Shown here piece by piece: positions 33,516 to 42,611 of a DNA stretch of 64,000 nt. A program made the translations under genes and the position numbers. This stretch comes from Marsupella aquatica. Its lineage: Eukaryota > Marchantiophyta. The notes under the pieces are model-generated. The model worked only from the letters and a program-made list of their open reading frames with translations, was not told the DNA's origin and made no database searches. Positions within the stretch are counted from its first letter, which is position 1; every line of letters begins with the position of its first letter. The stretch spans positions 28,334,001 through 28,398,000 of the forward strand of contig OZ316893.1 in assembly GCA_973895155.1 (NCBI GenBank), written 5' to 3'.

Positions 33516-34593
33516 ACGACCTTCATTCCAGCTGCACTCTTCGCGAACTTCCTGCAGGGTCGTTTGAAAGTGTTTGAGCGCGACTGGACTTTAGGGTGCA
33601 AATGTGTTTAGGATTGGGCCTGCTACGAGCGTCAGTGTGGAGGTCTGCCAATCAGTTTTGAGGGGAGTCCATTGTCGCTTTTCAACCTGCTGGTGAGCTA
33701 AGCTGCTATTGAGTTTCAAGTGAGAGCTGCCGACTTGGAGTTGAGCTCTACGAGGTGGTGCCTGAGTGTACATCTGCTCGACATACTTTTGGGAGCTCGT
33801 AGTTGGTAGGAGGGCCAAGTCATTGCACAAAAAGTTGCAGCCGTGACAGTGCAAACTAGCTAGGCGGAGGCTGGTTACTGCAAGCAAGGCGGAGGATCAC
33901 TGCGAGCTAGGTGGAGGAATGCTGCGCTGCTTCACATTGTGAAGAGACATGCTGCATCGGCCCAAGTAAGGTTGCATTGACCTATCTATCTCTATGTCTA
34001 TAAGGTCCTAACCGATAGTCTGCTTAGTGAGGTCCTGCTTTAAGCTACATTTGTGCGATTGATTGTGTCCTCAGAAGCTTAACCATCACATGGGGGAACG
34101 GTAGCGAGAAAGGAGGGGTGGAGCCTGATGGTCGCCAAATATTCAAACAGGGTCGCCTTGCTCGATATTGGTCTCATTGTTTTTTGCTACGGTGTGAAGG
34201 CGGCGGAGCTTCTAGTCTGACCTTTGAGTGACTTGCGGTGAGCTTCTAGTGTGGCTATTGAGGTCGACTGACCTGCATTGACCGAGCTGATCAACCTACT
34301 GAGCTGCCATTGGGAGTTGGAGGTTGTGTTGCGTTCAATTTTGGAGTCGGGAGGCTAAATGCGATAGCTCTGTTCCGGGCTCTGTTCAGCTAATGCAGAC
34401 GTTTCTGCTCAGGAGACGAGGTAAAATCTATCGACCTTCAAGCTGTTGTGAGGTTCATTGAAGAGGGAGGTTGAATGCCTAGCGCTATGAGGTGAGGAAA
34501 GAGAGTATGGCCAAGCTGCATCTTTAGGGGTTTTGCTTCAGCTTTGACCATCTTTCATCGTCGTAATCGCTGCTCTCGCCTATCGCTACATGG

Positions 34594-34812
34594 CGGATTG
34601 CTGCTCTGCCCTTTTGGCATGGGTCGCCGGCCTGCTGGATGCTATCTCCAGTTTAAAAACAAGTCATATCCTAAGTCCCGGTGTTGCAGTAGTGTCCCCG
34701 ACTCTAAGATGGAACAGAGTATCATCTTTCTTGTTTCCTGCTGCTGCTGATGTATGTCTATTCTCCCCTATTTTTGCTTACTGATTGGTCTCTCCACGCT
34801 TCTTGCTTGACT
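34594..34812 (+). repeat. Direct repeat in the CACTA left arm, copy A
   Basis: Matches 35,418-35,640 (offset about 824 bp): CGGATTGCTGCTCTGCCC, GGGTCGCCGGCCTGC, CATATCCTAAGTCCCGGTGT and TTTTTGCTTACTGATTGGTC are shared in order. Confidence 0.85.
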
Positions 34813-35417
34813 TGCTGCTTCCTTCAATCCCCTATCGCGGACTCACCTCGTGGCTGCAAGTATAGTTGTCTAGGTGATGTATGCATTGCGTGTTTAGGGT
34901 CTAGGTGACATCGCTGCTGAGCAAAATTCGCGAGCTGCCTAGGTCCATTGCCGAATGCTGCTTCCTTCAATCGCCAGGTGCCTGCTGTTACAATTGCCTA
35001 CTCAATCATGCACCCAATCTCCTGGAGCTCATTCGCCTAGAGCTTCATCCGTCAGATTCAAACTATTATTGGACCTCCCTGTTGCCCGAAGTGTATACAC
35101 TCCTAGCATTGTCGTCCCAAACTGCAAAACGCTTCTCCCTGTTCTGTCCTCGTGCTTCACTATTTGTATTCAGGTGTTTTTATCAGTTTCAGAGGGGAGG
35201 TCATTGTTTCTGCAAGTTGTTGGTGAGCTAAGCTTCCGCTGTGTGTAGGTTTAGGGAGTTGCGCGTGCGAGCTAACGACTTGGACCTGAGGCCACAATCT
35301 TTTAGGGAGCTTGGAGTGGAAGCCGACAACTTGGAGCGGGACTTCAACTTGCTATTACTAGCTACCTTGGACAAAGGTGACAGTCAGTAGCGCAAAGGTG
35401 AGACTCGGTAGTTTTAG

Positions 35418-35640
35418 CGGATTGTTGCTCTGCCCTTTTGCCATGGGTCGCCGGCCTGCCGGATGCTACTAGCAGATTAAGAACAACTCATATCCTAAGT
35501 CCCGGTGTTGCAGTGGTGTCCCCGACCCTAAGATGCCACCCAAAATCATCTTTCTTGTTTCCTGCTGCTGCTGATCATGTATGTATGTTCTCCCCTATTT
35601 TTGCTTACTGATTGGTCTCTCCACATTTCTTGCTTGACAT
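35418..35640 (+). repeat. Direct repeat in the CACTA left arm, copy B
   Basis: Partner of 34,594-34,812, diverged by scattered substitutions and small indels. Confidence 0.85.
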
Positions 35641-37477
35641 GACTATTTTGCTCCTCCCTGTATCAGAACATGCCTTGTGCCCCGTGCTCTGGCAATGGGG
35701 TGGGGGGCTGAACAGACGGCCTTAAGGTCCACTAAATTTATAGGAACCGTGCAATCGTTCAGCTGATTTTAGCAGCAAGTTCCCTTGCTTTCCCCTATTT
35801 TTGCTAAGATCCCTCCCCACTAATCACATGCATCCTTTACTTTTCTCGGTGGCCCGTGCACCTGCCTTCCTACTTTCGTTCTTATGGACTTTCCTTAGGT
35901 TTTCTTTCACCTGATTTTGGACTTTTTGCTCCGGTGGAATCTGTCTTGACAACTTGTGTTTGTTCTAATTGTTAATATCTCAAGAGGGTCGTCAACTAAG
36001 CTCACAGGAGTCAAAGCTAACTACAAGCTAGCAAATAGGGAGAATGCTCCCAAGTCGAGTCAGGAGGAAGTTACTAAAACTAGACCTTCAGAACTCTCGA
36101 AACTGGAAAGTGAAATTCAGCCTGAGACACGCAGCTGAAGGCCACAAGGATAACTATATGGCCACGCTGTCCCTCATTCAAGTCCAAAGTCCTCTTCAGA
36201 TTGTCTGAACTCCTATCTGAACTCCTGAACTGGATGAAGTCCTGTCTGAATGTGAAGTTCAGATTGGCAATCTCAAATGGCAAGTTCTGAACTCTTGTCT
36301 GAACTTCATCCACCCTTCTAAACTGGGATTTGTGCTACGTGTATAGACTCCACATTGTTGCTTCTCCCTTTCGGGCCAGCCCTCCTTGTGAAACGTAGGA
36401 GCACGATCATGGCACTTACACATAGTCTGACATTCAAAAAATGTTACTTCTCAGCAGCATGTTTCGAGTAGTTTGCCTGTGTGTTGAGCCCGGGGTTGAG
36501 CCTAATTATTTGTTTATTGCTTTAGTAACATGCATGGCCAATTGGTTTCTCTTCATGTAAAGGCAAGTTTTTGAAACTTACTACTTGAATTGGTGGTTTG
36601 AATTTAGTTAAGTGTTGAGAAATTAGCATTCACACTAACTATTTTTCTTTTGTGATTGAGTTCTCTTTGCTATTGAATGTATTGAATAATTATTTCATCA
36701 CAGAAATTTTCAGAACAAACACGGAAGCACCAGGGGGCTGAGGATTGGATATTGAGGCTGAAGACATTGAGGTAATAAACTGGGTGTGGTTCGGGTGACA
36801 ATGTTAGCAACTGGTGCTTCTTCAGGGGAACTTCCCATGTGCAAAATATCCACACATGATTGACTTTGGTTCTTGCTGTTTTTCTTTTGGTGTACTCTTC
36901 AGTTTGGTGTCACTCTATCCTTTCTTGTAGCCTCGAAATAGGAACACACCTGCTTAGTGGTCCCCAATTGCCCAATGATTTATAATGACTGTGTCTAGGC
37001 GATGTATGCATTGCGTGTTCATTCCAGAAGAATGAATATGTACACTTTGCACAAACCTGGACAGATTTTGAATGTTATTTATCTGAGTTTCTGTTTGTGA
37101 GCTCTGACTTGGAGCCTTAACATTTGTGTTTTTGTGGGGCTGAGCAGAGTTTGTTCCGTCCAGAAGCTGCTGTACTGAAGTGATCGGCCTCCGGCTTGGA
37201 GGTGAATCTTCAATTTTTTGTGGATCCGAGTGACTTCTGTCCAGCTGAGTTTTGCTTTGTCGGGACGATTGTGTTTGGCTAAGATGCTAGATTGTGGCTT
37301 GTCTTCTTGCTTCCAGCTTGTGTATATTCAATTAATAGAAGTTGGGAACGAGGTGATAATTGAATTTCCTTATATTAAGCATCTTGACCTAGAAACTCAA
37401 TACATAAACTCCTGGAGTCCCTCGGGACATAAAATGAGCCAAATTGTTTCAAAATTGGGAACCTACACCCGCACTAC

Positions 37478-37817
37478 TCAAACAAATGTGTTGGGCTTGG
37501 TGGCCTTGTAAGTCGTCTTTAGCTTTCGCGATGGAGGTTGAATCTTGCGGTACGTCAAGGGGAACTTGATCTTTGAATCATGGAACTGCTTGGTACTTTC
37601 TCGCTTGCACAGAGAGACAGGGACTGTCGTAGTCTTGATGATCTGGATGCAAGGGAACCGAACTCTATGACAAGAAGCCATCTCATCATACATCTGCTGT
37701 GTGGTTGTTTAATGTGGTATCACAATATTTCTTGTACATGTTGGGATAACCTGTACAACTCTGATACCTCACCCAGATACCAAAGTTCTTAATTGTGGTG
37801 GGCTTCTTTTCGAAGAT
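37478..37817 (-). pseudogene. RPL18A: Captured fragment of ribosomal protein eL20 (L18a), antisense to the transposon genes
   Basis: The minus strand reads [20 protein letters not shown] and [11 protein letters not shown], then after a frameshift near 37,700 [39 protein letters not shown] and [15 protein letters not shown] followed by TGA at 37,478. This is the C-terminal half of cytosolic large-subunit protein eL20 (plant L18a), whose C-terminus ends similarly. The start of the match (IFEKKP) is preceded by an acceptor-like CCAG, so the piece probably comprises the last exon(s) copied from genomic DNA. The N-terminal half is not found upstream to 38,500. The frameshift makes it non-functional as a ribosomal protein. 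Confidence 0.9.
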
Positions 37818-38812
37818 CTGGTAGACACATTATTCAGCATTTGCTAACTTCGAAACTAGAAGGGTAACACATTAAACAACAGAGAAACTCACAACATCCT
37901 CCTTTGGTCCTTCAGAGTCTGTACTTTGATTATGAAGTTTGATTGAGTTTCTGTTTACTGAAAGAATGTGACTGTGTAAGAGTTCCGTTTGGCAGTGGAT
38001 TGGTTGAAGCACTTCATGCTAGTGTGTTGTCCACAGCTCTTCAACCAGCTTTCGTCTTCCTTGTCTTTCACCACTTACGATGACATCAATTCAGCTAAGA
38101 CCATAGAAGGTTCCAAAGCATCTAACTTGTAAAATCGCATTCTGTTACATCAAGGACTAAGGTGTTGGGTGCCAAAGGAGACAGCACAACAAACACGCTG
38201 AAAAGACTTCAGGACTGGGTTCAACAAGGTAGTGAAGGTGCTTAGAGCCATAGTAAGTATGCATTCTGTATTTTTCTCTGTTGATGTGAGCTTGTGCATA
38301 ATGGGAGTTGTAGTTGGCAAGAGTTCCAAATATGAATAGATCCAGAAGTATGTGATCATGTACTTGCTCTATAAAGTTCTGAAGATATAAGCATTTTCTG
38401 TTAGACCAGGCAACTTGGGAGTTGGTAAGTGTCACCTGCATCTGAGGGGCTACACCGGGGGCATCAGTGGAGGTTCACTTGCACAACACGACAACCAGTG
38501 AATTTTCTCTCTGCTGCAACCTGCAAGGTGAGACTTTCGGTCTTTCTGGATGAAAAAACAGGATTTTAATACGATTGATATACATGTCCATCGAGAATAT
38601 GGGTTTATCACCAAGCTCTTTGTCTTAGGAAACTCATAAACTCAGAATCAAATATGTACTATGCACGTTTCATGCTATGTGTATACTATGACCTGTAGTT
38701 GAGTGGGAACTGATTAGTTTAGGTGGTTGCTGTTGGCGAGGCAAGTCGACCTCCTGCTCACCTTGCTCATCAAAGGACGTGAACAGAGGACATCACAACA
38801 AAAGCAACACTT
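37818..38812. other. No gene recognised
   Basis: Two overlapping minus-strand frames (38,150-38,441) without a known motif. It could contain introns or flank of the captured eL20 gene, but I cannot show this. Confidence 0.35.
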
Positions 38813-39262
38813 ATGGTGAGGACCCGCAACGCTGAACATGTGCGACTTGCACGCAAGGCAGAGATGTTGCGCCTTGAGTATGTCAGACTTGGGATCCTTC
38901 CAGCCCAGTCTGCATGGTACTTTGAGTACCCTGTTGTTTCCAGGAACAACTACAGCCGGCCTCTACTTGCTTCAGTACCCTTCCCGACATCCTTGGTATT
39001 TGTGTCTCTTGTACATGACCCGCCACAAATTAGGTGCCAAGGGTGTGTACACAGTTGCCAATATGACTGTCCTGCCTGTAGGGCTTCTGGCCCAGAATTG
39101 GATGACCGTTCTCTTGGATGCCGATTTTTGCATAGAGCACAATGTATCATTTGGAACCACTCGCCATCCTGCAGTGTGCCTGGTGATGTCACTTGTCCTG
39201 CCCTCCCAGACCCCACCACCGGTGACTTTGGTGTCTACACATGTTTGGATCACATGCTCTAG
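38813..39262 (+). CDS. Small Cys-rich protein, possible CACTA cargo
   Basis: 149 residues from ATG to TAG. The N-terminus is basic (MVRTRNAEHVRLARKAEMLR). The C-terminal half carries ten Cys, including CQGCVHSCQYDCPAC and LGCRFLHRAQC, then PSCSVPGDVTCPAL and YTCLDHML, suggesting zinc binding. It lies 770 bp upstream of the PHD gene on the same strand as all other element genes. An alternative 155-codon frame in +1 overlaps it but lacks such pattern. No family is recognised, and it may be an exon of a larger gene. Moderate to low confidence that it is translated. Confidence 0.4.
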   Translation: MVRTRNAEHVRLARKAEMLRLEYVRLGILPAQSAWYFEYPVVSRNNYSRPLLASVPFPTSLVFVSLVHDPPQIRCQGCVHSCQYDCPACRASGPELDDRSLGCRFLHRAQCIIWNHSPSCSVPGDVTCPALPDPTTGDFGVYTCLDHML

Positions 39263-39877
39263 AGGACCACTTGTCACACCGCATGCACAGACCAGATACC
39301 ATTGACCTATAGCTTAACACTCTGACTTCAACACAGAGGATATTTACTTAAAATTTTGATGTATGAGCAATTTTGGGTCCAGGGTTTAGGGTCAACAGTA
39401 TATAACTTATATCCTATTATGCCTGCACTAAGCAAAATATCCTAATTTAAGAGGCTAGCAAACTCGCATAAAAGTCTCTATTGAAAGACTGCTTTCATGA
39501 CTGCTTTAACCTGGTGAACATTGCAACGTTGAATGAATTAATGGGCCATGTGATAATATGCAAAATGATTTATGCCTCACTTATTTGTCTCAGCCACTAT
39601 CATAACCTATTTAGGATGTATAAATTTCAACCCTTATGACACTGCTTCATACCAATCCTCTTCGAAGAATGCCTGTTTTACATGTCACGACTATTGTATG
39701 TGATTCAAATGCATGAAATGTTGTTGCAGATCTCCTTTGGTGAATCATAGCCACAATTAAAATTGAGGTGTTGGTGGAGAAATTGTATTAGGGGATCAGT
39801 TTTGTGTGTGGGCTCAACATACCAAAAGTATGTGTGCTCTGCATCCTTGTGTGGCCATTCCAATTCATTGCAGTAGC
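39263..39877. other. Spacer, no gene recognised
   Basis: AT-rich and non-coding, between the Cys-rich ORF and the PHD gene. A GGGTCCAGGGTTTAGGGTC stretch lies near 39,374. Confidence 0.4.
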
Positions 39878-40021
39878 AAATGCCTTTGTACCTTAAATGC
39901 TAAATATATTTTACTTTCTGTGCAGTCTGCTAAATTGTAGAGTCTATCTAAATGCCTTTGTACCTTAAATGCTAAATATATATTACTTTCTGTGCAGTCT
40001 GCTAAATTGTAGAGTCTATCT
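39878..40021 (+). repeat. 72-bp tandem duplication just upstream of the PHD gene
   Basis: Units start at 39,878 and 39,950 (AAATGCCTTTGTACCTTAAA) and differ at about one base. Each contains a pyrimidine tract followed by CTGTGCAG, a candidate splice acceptor, so the duplication doubles an acceptor-like site next to the start codon at 40,033. Confidence 0.9.
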
Positions 40022-40032
40022 CATGCGCAGGC

Positions 40033-40713
40033 ATGGCACGGCCTAAAATTCAAGCCAAAAAGCGTGTGACAGAGGTGAGAAACACAGGTGTACTTGGGGC
40101 AGATGCTACTAACTTCTCTGCAAGTCAGATTTTCCAGAAGGCAGCTCATTGTTGTGCCATTTGTGACGATGGTGGGGGCCTGGTCATTTGTGAGGGCCCT
40201 TGCATGAGGCATTTCCACCTCAACCCGGAGTCTGACCTTGCTGCAGAAAACAACTGTCCAGGGGTGGGCCTCCCGTCAACACACCAGGGAGACTGGATGT
40301 GCACTGATTGTTTGGAGAAGCAGGCTAAGTGTGCACAGTGTGGGAAGTTGGGGTCCTATGAGGGCTCTGTTGATGCTGCAGCAAATGTTAGGAAATGTCC
40401 AGACCGTTTTTGTGTGAGATTTTTCTGTTTTGAGTGTTTGCCTGCTCATGCCACAGCTTGCCCACTTCATAGGTGCAAGGCATGTGGTGAGCATGATGAT
40501 GACTACTGGACTGACATAGTCCACTGTGCTAGGTGTCCCACTATGTGGCACTATCATTGCCTGAAAGATCATCAAGCAGAGGGTTATGCTTGTGACAGAG
40601 AAATCTATGATCACTCTGCACATGGTGTTGATCGATGGATATTTTATTGTCATCGCCATGCCATTGATCCTACCTCGCGCACTCCTGTGAGAGATCACAT
40701 ATCTTGGCTGTGA
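40033..40713 (+). CDS. Triple PHD-type zinc-finger protein, EDM2-like (CACTA cargo)
   Basis: 226 residues, the same length as the protein at 6824-7504 and 79% identical with no gaps. All three Cys/His modules are intact: CAICDDGGGLVICEGPC...WMCTDC (41-93), CAQCGKLGSYE...CVRFFCFEC (100-135) and CKACGEHDDDYW...CARCPTMWHYHC (148-176). The tail RWIFYCHRHAID, RTPVRDHISWL resembles the end of EDM2's PHD region. The function would be a nuclear chromatin reader; EDM2 in Arabidopsis acts on transposon-containing, H3K9-methylated loci. The ATG directly follows CGCAG|GC, an acceptor-like site conserved with the other locus. The gene lies within the transposon, on the transposase strand. The conservation pattern (ligands fixed, linker variable) suggests it is or was under selection. 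Confidence 0.85.
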   Translation: MARPKIQAKKRVTEVRNTGVLGADATNFSASQIFQKAAHCCAICDDGGGLVICEGPCMRHFHLNPESDLAAENNCPGVGLPSTHQGDWMCTDCLEKQAKCAQCGKLGSYEGSVDAAANVRKCPDRFCVRFFCFECLPAHATACPLHRCKACGEHDDDYWTDIVHCARCPTMWHYHCLKDHQAEGYACDREIYDHSAHGVDRWIFYCHRHAIDPTSRTPVRDHISWL

Positions 40714-41299
40714 AGCTGAACATTGTACATGCACAGTGCACCTGATGTGGATGTACTATTTTTTGAGATTGCAGAGATTCCAATTTTGAAAAGGAGTTGG
40801 GTAGGCGAGTTTATATAGGCAGCACTTATCTTGTGCTCTGGCGTCAGTGGCTGGGTACATGCCTATACAAACTTATCCTTACAAGCCTTCTTGGAAGTAT
40901 TTAGGCTGAGTGGTCATTTTCATAAACACTTTCATCACACTGCTAAATTAAAACAGGACTTCTAAGTTGTAAGCGTATAAATTATCAGGCATGCAATTAA
41001 TCAAATTGCCCTATAAGTTTGTCATTGAATGTATCCTCCTTTACAACAAAATATGTATGTGCCATGACAAGTTGGTTGCACTTCATTTCACCACGGATAT
41101 GGATTTTGTAGTATATATTCAAACAATGTCCTGCATCCGTGCAGGTGCCTAGTACGTATTGTTCACATATCCCTTGTACCTATCAAAATCGGACCTGAGC
41201 ACCAGTGGGCCAGATCAACTCAAAAAGCAGGAATTTTGTTGTCCTTGTATTGTCAGGTGAACCCATTCTTCCAAAATTCACTGTCATCACGTAGGGTGT

Positions 41300-42178
41300 G
41301 TGTACATGGAGCCTGGTAAACGTAGAAAGTGTGACCACCCAGCAGTGTTTACAGGGGTCAGAGCGATTTTGGTCCATGGCCAGCATGGGTTGACCAAAGT
41401 GCATTGGCCAACTGTACAGAAACGATTCTCTGAGCTCCATGGCACTGTAGTTCAGGACATCACTCCAGAGACTACACATGTTGTTGCAGGGACATGGCTA
41501 TCAGTGATAAAGAAGTGGTCATGGTCCTACATGAATTCTGCAATTACTAAGCAAGGCCTAAAAGTAGTTGAGGCCTCTTGGATCACAGATTCCATAGCAC
41601 ATAAGATTGTACAGGATACTGAGCAATATGAGTTGTGGGAGGATGAAGAAGCTACTGCATCAGCTTGGGCTGAACAAGAAGTCTGGGAAGCAAAGGCACG
41701 GCTTGCTGATCTCCAATATGGACCTGTACTCAACAAAGGACAGAGCTCTACAAGGCTGAAGAGTATGTTGGCTGAGGAGACGAAGCAACCAACCCCCATT
41801 CTGAAAGGGCTGAGCATGGTATTTGTGGAGGCGGGAATTGGAGAGGTTAAGTGCAAAGTGTACAAGTCCACAGTGCTTGACCTAGGTGGGACAGTGGAGG
41901 AGAATATAACAGAGGACACCACTCATGTCATTACTAAGTCATATCCCAAAGCCTGCCGCAAGTTTGGGAAGGGAGACATTCGCTTTTATGTCATGTCCCA
42001 TAATGTGTTTGTGGTTTCATATGCTTGGCTTGTGGAATCAGTAGCAGCTGGGAAGCGTCAAAACCCAATGGACTATGATCTTTTTGAGGCCTGGCCACGG
42101 AAGGGTCAGGATCCTTACAGAGAGGACTATGAGACAACAAGTGAGGAATGGGTCATTAGCGATTCTGAATCAGAGTGA
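41300..42178 (+). CDS. Two-BRCT-domain protein (CACTA cargo)
   Basis: 292 residues. BRCT1 at about 15-105: VFTGVRAILVHGQ, FSELHGTVVQDITPETTHVV and GLKVVEASWITDSI. BRCT2 at about 168-265: ILKGLSMVFVEAG, VLDLGGTVEENITEDTTHVI and NVFVVSYAWLVESVAAGK. Both show the BRCT pattern of a G-G turn, T-H-V/L-V/I strand and conserved Trp near the end. BRCT domains bind phosphoproteins or DNA ends in repair and checkpoint complexes. The acidic C-terminus (EEWVISDSESE) is a likely interaction tail. A pol lambda- or TopBP1-like origin is possible, but no catalytic domain is present. It sits between the PHD gene and the transposase gene, same strand. At the 4.8-7.5 kb locus its place downstream of the PHD gene is taken by the oxygenase. 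Confidence 0.8.
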   Translation: MYMEPGKRRKCDHPAVFTGVRAILVHGQHGLTKVHWPTVQKRFSELHGTVVQDITPETTHVVAGTWLSVIKKWSWSYMNSAITKQGLKVVEASWITDSIAHKIVQDTEQYELWEDEEATASAWAEQEVWEAKARLADLQYGPVLNKGQSSTRLKSMLAEETKQPTPILKGLSMVFVEAGIGEVKCKVYKSTVLDLGGTVEENITEDTTHVITKSYPKACRKFGKGDIRFYVMSHNVFVVSYAWLVESVAAGKRQNPMDYDLFEAWPRKGQDPYREDYETTSEEWVISDSESE

Positions 42179-42611
42179 GGAGTAGTAGCATCAGTTTGGA
42201 CACAAGTTTTTTTGTATAAATCAGATCATTGAAATAAATGTGATCTTTGAACTAATGTACCTTGTTATGGTTGGTGGCAGTTGGGCTTATTTTACTGTTG
42301 GCGGATTGTTGTTTCCTGCTGCCTGGGGGTGTCACTGTAAACGTACATGCAGAGGCGGTACATTTGAGGACAGCGGAGGAGGTGGTGACACCCTCCAACA
42401 TTTAGAAATTTTGTGTCATTCACTTGACAATAGGTACACTACTTGCGAACCTGTTTTTTTCTTTTGGGGTGGTTTAGGGTTTGTGAGAATTTAGTACACG
42501 TTATGTTAACTCTTTTGGCAGATACAGTCAGGGATATATGGAACACAAATACCACCATTAGGCATCCTTGTTCACTGCTGTCCATGACTGCAGAGCTCCC
42601 AGCCTGTTACA

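Larger units (their letters stand above)
33516..37477. other. CACTA left arm, no gene recognised
   Basis: About 4 kb without a recognisable protein. It contains diverged GAGCTxxCGACTTGGA and GCTAGGCGGAGG phrases (33,700-33,920, 35,250-35,340), the ~220-bp direct repeat listed separately, a six-copy cluster of CTGAAC/GTTCAG at 36,206-36,306, and GATGTATGCATTGCGTGTT twice (34,876 and 37,000). Frames such as 34,905-35,231 and 35,956-36,138 show no motif. It may hold captured host sequence too decayed to identify. Confidence 0.45.

Noticed and set aside
33294-33611. 105-codon frame in the CACTA left arm
   Set aside because: It runs across a ~60-bp direct repeat and shows no conserved motif; the antisense strand is also open.
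38838-39305. 155-codon frame overlapping the Cys-rich ORF
   Set aside because: The frame at 38,813 has a better protein-like pattern (basic start, regular Cys motifs). The overlapping frame looks like a shadow.
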